Positions 1 to 5,100 of a stretch of DNA of 8,705 nt are shown in pieces (position 1 is the stretch's first letter; each line of letters starts with the position of its first letter). Where the stretch lies: the NCBI GenBank assembly GCA_040758475.1, contig JBFLVN010000158.1, positions 1 to 8,705 of the forward strand, in the 5' to 3' direction. Position numbers and translations under genes: made by a program. The DNA comes from JBFLVN01 sp040758475 (GTDB lineage Bacteria > JAGRBM01). The notes under the pieces are model-generated. The model was given only the letters and a program-made list of their open reading frames with translations, was not told the DNA's origin and searched no databases.

Positions 1-25
1 TTCCGCCAGTGTCCGAGGGCGTCTG

Positions 26-53
26 GTAGGGGCGGTTCGCGAACCGCCTCTAC
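26..53. repeat. 28-bp near-perfect palindrome, probably a dispersed intergenic repeat
   Basis: The core at 31-48 is a perfect 9+9 palindrome (GGCGGTTCG/CGAACCGCC). The outer arms GTAGG (26-30) and TCTAC (49-53) extend it to 28 bp with one G-T wobble. From general familiarity, intergenic palindromes of the form GTAGGGGCG...CGCCCCTAC occur in many copies in several GC-rich environmental genomes. That this one is part of such a family is inference, because only one copy lies in the window. It lies in a gene-free stretch and has no T-tract on either side, so it does not look like an intrinsic terminator. Confidence 0.6.
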
Positions 54-154
54 GCTATTTCGGGAGATCTGGGGTACCTGGGGCATCTGGGTCTCGGGGG
101 ATGACGAAGGGAAGGAAGAGACCGAAAGGAATGAAAGTTGCTTCAGCGCCGCCG

Positions 155-188
155 GGTGTTTCCATTAACGCCGTTTAATGGACGCACC
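155..188. other. Long interrupted hairpin in the left intergenic region
   Basis: GGTGT (155-159) pairs with GCACC (184-188, including one T-G wobble). After a single T/C mismatch, TCCATTAA (161-168) pairs with TTAATGGA (175-182) around the loop CGCCGT. It lies about 60 bases beyond the stop of the leftward lipoprotein gene, so it may be a 3' structure of that mRNA. No run of T follows it on either strand, which argues against a classical intrinsic terminator. The rest of 1-246 shows no convincing gene. Confidence 0.4.
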
Positions 189-246
189 TGGGGCGTGTTT
201 CAATTATAGCCTGTTTGGAACGGAAAGCCAGGGGGGGCGTTCGTCC

Positions 247-1914
247 TTATTTTTCATCCTTTAGCAGATACCTCTCGAACTTCTCCGCCGCCTTGTCCCA
301 TTCGGGTTCGGACTGGCCGGAGAGGTTCTTGAGAAGGAGCATCTGGGAGACGAGTTCCCGGCGGGTGCCATCGTCCCCGGCGCGGGAGGCTTTTTCGAGG
401 ATGTTGCGCCAGTAACGAAGTACGTTGCTCGCCACTTCGGTGCGGCTCTTGTTGGCGAGTTCCGCGAGAAGCTGGGGCTGGAGCTGATCCTTGCCCGGAA
501 GGGTGAGGGCGTCCCCCTGGATGTTGTACTGGGGCTGGCCTTCGACCACGGTATCTTCGATCGTAAAGGTGTGGGCCACGTCTCCTTCCCAATAGAGGGA
601 GCCGGAGGCGCCGCCTTCCCGCACTTGCAGGTGAACTTTCCCGGCGGGTTTTACGGCCCAGTGGTTGATGACGTAGGGCTGGTCGGCGTAGATGTTTTCC
701 TGGACGAGTTGGGGCGTCGCGTTGCACTGGTTGACTGCCTGATAGTAGTCGGCGTCGGCCGTCTGGGCGGCGGTCTGCGCGTTGCTCAGGCTCGCCGAAC
801 ACACTCCTTCGCCCACGCCGCAGGCGACCGAAGCGGCGATGCCGCCCCAGCCGCCGATCTGGTTGGCCTGCTGTTGGCATTGGCGGGCCTGCATGACGCA
901 GTTGTTGTAATCCCATTGGGCCTGCTGGAGCGCTTGCTGGGCCTGGAACTGGGCGTTCTGGAGTTGCTGAACGCGGGTCGTGCACTTGGCCTTTTCGGGA
1001 TTGGGGACCCACTGGGTGCCGGAGACGTATTTGGACGTCGCCGGTTCCGCCCGGGCGAGGAAAGGCTCGGGGAATTCGAGCGCGGGCTCCGAGACGATGA
1101 GGGTGAAGGAATAGGTCCGCTCGCTGAACGGCCTGGCCGTAGAAACGGCCACGTTCCGGTCCTTTCCTTCGAGGAGGCCCCGGAGCTGGCCGGCGAGCCC
1201 TCCCGCGGGTTCGACCACCACCGTCACTTCCATTTTTTCCTTGAGGGTTTCGATCTCTTGAAGGTGCCGGTCCTGGGACCAGACCCGGTCGGACGTGGTC
1301 ATGAGGGGGTCGAGGAGGGAGAGCATGTACCCCGCCGCTGGGCGCTTGCTGTCGTAATGCTTTTCGCTCTTGGCCGACCGCTCGAAGCGGGCCGCTTCTT
1401 GAACTTTCGGATAGAGCGCCGTCAGGCGCGCGTCCTGGGGGCAGCGGTCCAGCAAGGGGCCGATCTTCTTTTCGGCCTCCACGTGCTTGCCTTCCTTGCC
1501 GAGCTTTTCGACCTCGTCGGCTCCGCTCGAAAGCGCGGCCTTCAGCTTCTTGGCCTCTTCTTCGGCATGGGACTCCAAGGTGACGAGGGCCACTTCAAAG
1601 TCGGGAATGCCCCGGGCCACCTGGACGAGTTCCGAGAGGGCCGTGTTCCGGTCGCAGTCGTTCCCGGCGCCGCTCCACTTGGTGAGGGCCGCTTCGAGGC
1701 TCGCCGCCTGCTCCTTGGCGCCCGAGTCGATCATGGACGTAAAGGGACGCCGCTTGAGCTTGGTATAGGTGGTGAGCTTGGTGGATGCGGCGGAGGAATC
1801 CTTCTGCTGGACGGCGCCGGAAAACGCGCCGGCCGCCTCCATCCGCGAAGTTTTAAAAGCACACGCGTTCAGTAAAAAAGCCCAAAGGAGCGCTCCCGCT
1901 GCAAGGCGCTTCAT
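247..1914 (-). CDS. Predicted lipoprotein of unknown function with coiled-coil and glycine-rich core
   Basis: I do not recognise this 555-residue protein. It starts with a short lipoprotein signal peptide: basic MKR, hydrophobic 5-15, then LNAC with Cys18 as the predicted lipidated residue, so it is probably membrane-anchored and faces the periplasm. Residues 90-230 are charged and helical, in the manner of TPR-like or coiled-coil regions, without a repeat I can name. Residues 231-290 look like beta strands. Residues 313-352 are a Gln/Ala/Asn-rich coiled coil, followed by a glycine-rich hydrophobic patch (354-372) and a second helix (373-397). Cysteines 311, 339, 346, 365, 372 and 397 cluster here. 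Residues 420-475 look beta-rich and the C-terminus is helical. The ATG at 1914 is chosen because it gives the intact signal peptide; TGGGGGT about 10 bases upstream is a modest ribosome-binding site. It is divergent from the double surface-protein gene. Coding is well supported, function is not. Confidence 0.8.
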   Translation of the reverse strand: MKRLAAGALLWAFLLNACAFKTSRMEAAGAFSGAVQQKDSSAASTKLTTYTKLKRRPFTSMIDSGAKEQAASLEAALTKWSGAGNDCDRNTALSELVQVARGIPDFEVALVTLESHAEEEAKKLKAALSSGADEVEKLGKEGKHVEAEKKIGPLLDRCPQDARLTALYPKVQEAARFERSAKSEKHYDSKRPAAGYMLSLLDPLMTTSDRVWSQDRHLQEIETLKEKMEVTVVVEPAGGLAGQLRGLLEGKDRNVAVSTARPFSERTYSFTLIVSEPALEFPEPFLARAEPATSKYVSGTQWVPNPEKAKCTTRVQQLQNAQFQAQQALQQAQWDYNNCVMQARQCQQQANQIGGWGGIAASVACGVGEGVCSASLSNAQTAAQTADADYYQAVNQCNATPQLVQENIYADQPYVINHWAVKPAGKVHLQVREGGASGSLYWEGDVAHTFTIEDTVVEGQPQYNIQGDALTLPGKDQLQPQLLAELANKSRTEVASNVLRYWRNILEKASRAGDDGTRRELVSQMLLLKNLSGQSEPEWDKAAEKFERYLLKDEK

Positions 1915-1931
1915 AACCCATTACCCCCAAT

Positions 1932-1950
1932 TGTTCCGAACAGAGTGTTC
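1932..1950. promoter_or_regulatory. Overlapping inverted repeats in the lipoprotein 5' leader
   Basis: TGTTC (1932-1936), GAACA (1938-1942) and TGTTC (1946-1950) form two overlapping perfect inverted repeats that share the middle arm, with spacers of 1 and 3 bases. They lie between the predicted transcription start and the ATG at 1914. They could be an operator or alternative RNA pairings in the leader. The spacing does not fit a standard LexA box (GAAC-N4-GTTC; here N5). Confidence 0.3.
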
Positions 1951-1967
1951 TGCCGGTAAGCGGGGGG

Positions 1968-1994
1968 ATTATATCCCAAGAGACTTTAAGGCAA
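1968..1994 (-). promoter_or_regulatory. Probable sigma70-type promoter of the lipoprotein gene
   Basis: On the minus strand a perfect TATAAT occupies 1973 to 1968. The best upstream hexamer is TTGCCT (1994 to 1989, spacer 15), or TTTGCC one base further upstream (spacer 16). Both are weak -35 boxes, so the promoter may need an activator. Transcription would start near 1961, giving a leader of about 47 bases before the ATG at 1914. A C6 run on the minus strand (1967-1962) directly follows the -10. Confidence 0.5.
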
Positions 1995-2008
1995 AAGACC
2001 AGTCTTTT
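1993..2008. promoter_or_regulatory. Candidate operator: AAAAGAC-CA-GTCTTTT palindrome
   Basis: This is a perfect 7+2+7 inverted repeat. It overlaps the upstream edge of the candidate -35 box of the leftward lipoprotein promoter. The two-base centre is too tight for a good full-length hairpin, so a dimeric protein-binding site is more likely than an RNA structure. The regulator is unknown. Confidence 0.35.
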
Positions 2009-2116
2009 CCTTGGGTTGCCGCCCGATCTTCTGTGACGGAAGCGTTACAATCCGTTGAGTGCTGATCAATGAAAACCGGATTGCCTTAAAAAGAGGCGCT
2101 TGGGGCGCTGAGGCAT

Positions 2117-2144
2117 TTGCACTAGACCCAAAGTCCTCTACACT
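2117..2144 (+). promoter_or_regulatory. Candidate sigma70-type promoter for the double surface-protein gene
   Basis: TTGCAC (2117-2122) and TACACT (2139-2144) are separated by 16 bases; each matches four of six consensus positions. Transcription would begin near 2150-2152, leaving a leader of about 40 bases that contains the stem-loop at 2150-2169 and the ribosome-binding site at 2177-2183. Confidence 0.45.
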
Positions 2145-2149
2145 TGCGC

Positions 2150-2169
2150 CGTTCTCCCACCGGAGAACG
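2150..2169 (+). promoter_or_regulatory. Stem-loop at the predicted 5' end of the surface-protein mRNA
   Basis: CGTTCTCC (2150-2157) pairs perfectly with GGAGAACG (2162-2169) around a CACC loop. It sits at the predicted transcription start and ends 7 bases before the ribosome-binding site. Stem-loops at the extreme 5' end are known to stabilise some outer-membrane-protein mRNAs, such as ompA. That role here is inference; it might instead be an operator at the start site. Confidence 0.45.
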
Positions 2170-2176
2170 TTGGGGC

Positions 2177-2190
2177 AGGAGGAAAATCCA
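2177..2190 (+). promoter_or_regulatory. Strong Shine-Dalgarno that fixes the start at 2191
   Basis: AGGAGGA (2177-2183) stands 7 bases before the ATG at 2191. The same frame is open back to a GTG at 2059, but that longer version adds 44 residues in front of a clear signal peptide and has no comparable ribosome-binding site. Confidence 0.85.
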
Positions 2191-5100
2191 ATGAATCGCT
2201 TTTTGGCAGTGCTCGCCGCGGGCGGGCTCGGGCTCTTTTGCGCGTTTTCAGCGCCGATGGCGGCCCAGGCCGCCACTTTCACGGTCAACGACACGGGAGA
2301 CGGAGCGGACCTCGCGCTCGACGGCGTGTGCGAAGTCACCGCTTCTACAGGAGACTGCACCTTGCGTGCGGCCATCCAGGAGGCGAACTCCGTCGCCGGG
2401 GCGGATACGATCAACTTCGACTCGGAGTTGAACGGCGCGGTCATTACTCTCGGAGGCGCTTTGCCCACCATCACCGGTGACCTTACGGTCACCGGCCCGG
2501 GGGCGGGCCTCCTGACTATCGACGCGGACGATGACTATGCCGTCTTTGGGGTCGACAGCGAGGGCGCCGGCGCTACCGTATCCCTTAGCGGAATGTCCCT
2601 CTTCGACGGTATTCAGGAAGGCGCGGCACTCCTTTACGTGGGGCCTACCGACACGGTTTCGGCGGCGGGTGTTTATTTCGTCAGCGGTTATGTGATCGTA
2701 GGCGCGATCTACAATGAAGGCACCCTGACGGTGACGAATTCGAAATTCATCGGCAATCAGGCCGTGGAGGGGGGGGATGGTGCCGCCATCTTGAATAACG
2801 GCGGTACGGTGACGATTACCGGCACGGACTTTATTGGCAACTATGCCGAAAGCGATGGCGGGGCGATCTATAATGACGGCGGGACTCTCACCGTTACGGG
2901 CGGATCATTCAAATACAATTCTGCTGGTTGCGAAGGCGGCGCGATCTTCAACGATGAGGGCGACGTCACGATCACGGGGGTGACCTTCGACCAGAACCAG
3001 TCGGACGGGTGCGACAGCGGAGGCGCTATTTACAGCGGAGGCGGCTCCCTGACGGTGAGCGGTTCGACTTTCACGGACAACGAGGCCAACTTCGGCAGCG
3101 GCGGGGCGATTGCTTCCTACGATAGCATTCTGGACGTCGACGAGTCCGTTTTTTCGGGCAACCAATCCTCCTGGGGCGGCGCTATTTCCGCCGCGGGCGG
3201 AGACGGCGAGGAGAGCCTCGCCGCCGATATTTCGATCGCGGGGAGCACTTTCGAGGACAACGACGGTGGCGAAGGCGGAGGGGCCGTGGCTATAGAAGTT
3301 TATTACGTTGCCGGCACCGTATCGATCTCCGAAAATACGATGACGTCCAATTATGCTTATAATGGCGGAGCTGTTTTCGTCTATTTCTATGACAGTAACG
3401 CCACCGTTTTGATTTCCGGAAGCACGTTGAGCGGGAACGAAGCCTACGAGGGCGGTTCCGGTGGCGGGCTCTACGTGTACGACAACAATGAAAATTACGT
3501 TATCGAAGGCAACGTCAGTATCACGGACAGCACGATCAGCGGGAATACGGCTTCTTCTTCGGGCGGCGGGATTTATACTTCTGATTCCCTCACGCTCATC
3601 AACACGGCCGTGGATGACAACGTTGCCAGCTTCGACAATTGCTGTGAGTACGCTGGCGGCGGGATTTATTTCGGCAGCGAAAGCGGTTCCGTTACGATCC
3701 TGGGCGGTTCGGTGAGTGGAAACAGTGCTTACTCCAGTGATGGCGGCGGAATCTATTTCAGCAGTTTTGATGGCACCCTCGACATCACGGGCGCCGTGAT
3801 CGATGGCAATTATTCCGATTCCTCCGGTGGCGGGATTTATTTCAACACGGAGGGTGGCGAATTCACCCTGACCGCCAGCACGGTTTCGAACAACGAAGCC
3901 GGTGGAACGAGTGGCGTTCACATCGACGCCTCGGAGGCCACCGTCGAGCAGTCTTCCATCATTGGCAACGGGGGTGGAGAGGGACCGGGTGGCCTTTATT
4001 TCGAGGCCGGCGAGGGGACCCTCGTGAACAGCACCGTGAGCGGCAACACGTCTTATTGCAGTCCCGGCGGCGTCCAGAACGTGGACCTTCTCACGATCCT
4101 CCACGCGACCATCACCCAGAACGTCACCGACTTGAACGGGTTTTGCGGCGCGGATGGTGGCGGCCTCTACAGCAGCGAGGGAACGACCACCGTCACCAGT
4201 TCCATCATCGCCGGAAACTTCGATTTCTCCTCCGAAGGCGGCGCGAACATCTATCCCGATATTTCAGCGATCATTACTTCCGGCGGCACGAACGTGATTG
4301 GAGACAGCGAGGGCGTCTCCGGCCTTGATCCGAGCGATGTGGTGGACGTGGATGCCCTCCTGGGGGCGCTCATCTCCGCCACGGGCGATCCGGGCACCTG
4401 GGTCCATCCGCTTCTTCCGGAATCCCCGGCCATCGGCCTCGCGGCGGCGGCGACGTGCCCCACGGACGACCAGCTCGGTTACGACCGGGACGCGGAAAAC
4501 TGCGACGCGGGGGCGGTGGTAGCGGACCTCTCGGTCGCCATCGACTCCTTCACGGCGGAGCGGGGCGAGGGGGGAGCGTTCACGCTCTCTTGGACGGCCC
4601 TTAGCGCCACCGGGTGCATCCTCCTGACTCCGGCGGGGGTCACGCCCGTCGATACGGAGGGAACGCTCGAAGTCTCGGCCCCCGCCGGGACGACGTACAT
4701 CCTGATCTGCAACGGCGAGGGCGGGCCCGTAACGGCCCAAGTGACCCTCGGCGGCGGGGGAAGCAGCGGAGGGTGCTCGCTTGGTTCCGGCTCCCGGGGT
4801 GGCCCGGGCTCCGGAGCGGGCCTCCTGCTCCTGGCCGTCGCGGGGATGTTTTTCCTGGAAAAGCTCCGGAAGGGGAGGATTACCATGAAACGTTTTCCCT
4901 TGCTGCTGGCCCTCTTGGCCGTTCTGGCGGCGCCCCTGGCGGCGCCCCTGGTGGCGCGGGCCGCCACGTTTACCGTGGACGATACGGGGGATGACAGTGA
5001 CTTCAACGCTGGTGACGGCATCTGCGAAGTCTTCGACGGTGAAGGGGTGTGCACCCTTCGGGCGGCCATTCAGGAAGCCAATGCCCTCGGAGGCGCCGAC

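Noticed and set aside
203..208. Perfect TATAAT on the minus strand as a promoter for a leftward gene
   Set aside because: No acceptable -35 hexamer lies 15-18 bases upstream and no gene is visible to its left within the window; a six-base match alone is weak.
571..1875. 434-codon open frame on the plus strand
   Set aside because: It lies entirely antisense to the lipoprotein gene, has no signal peptide or recognisable domain, and its composition is as expected from the reverse complement of GC-rich codons. The minus-strand frame has a lipoprotein signal and a promoter.
1937..1951. CGAACAGAGTGTTCT as a LexA/SOS box
   Set aside because: It resembles GAAC-N4-GTTC, but the spacer here is 5 bases and neither neighbour is a DNA-damage gene.
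2059..2190. Upstream GTG extension of the surface-protein gene
   Set aside because: It would put 44 residues before a clear signal peptide, would overlap the candidate promoter and leader stem-loop, and lacks a ribosome-binding site, whereas ATG 2191 has AGGAGGA at good spacing.
2905..4104. 399-codon open frame on the minus strand
   Set aside because: It is antisense to the beta-helix repeats of module 1. The repeated Gly/Asp/Ser codons leave few stops in the opposite frame, and the translation shows no domain.
2700..4250. Short repeated GGCGGxGGxAT motifs as a CRISPR or satellite array
   Set aside because: The spacing is irregular and the units are codons of beta-helix turns (GGAIY, GGGIY), so they reflect protein repeats rather than a DNA repeat array.
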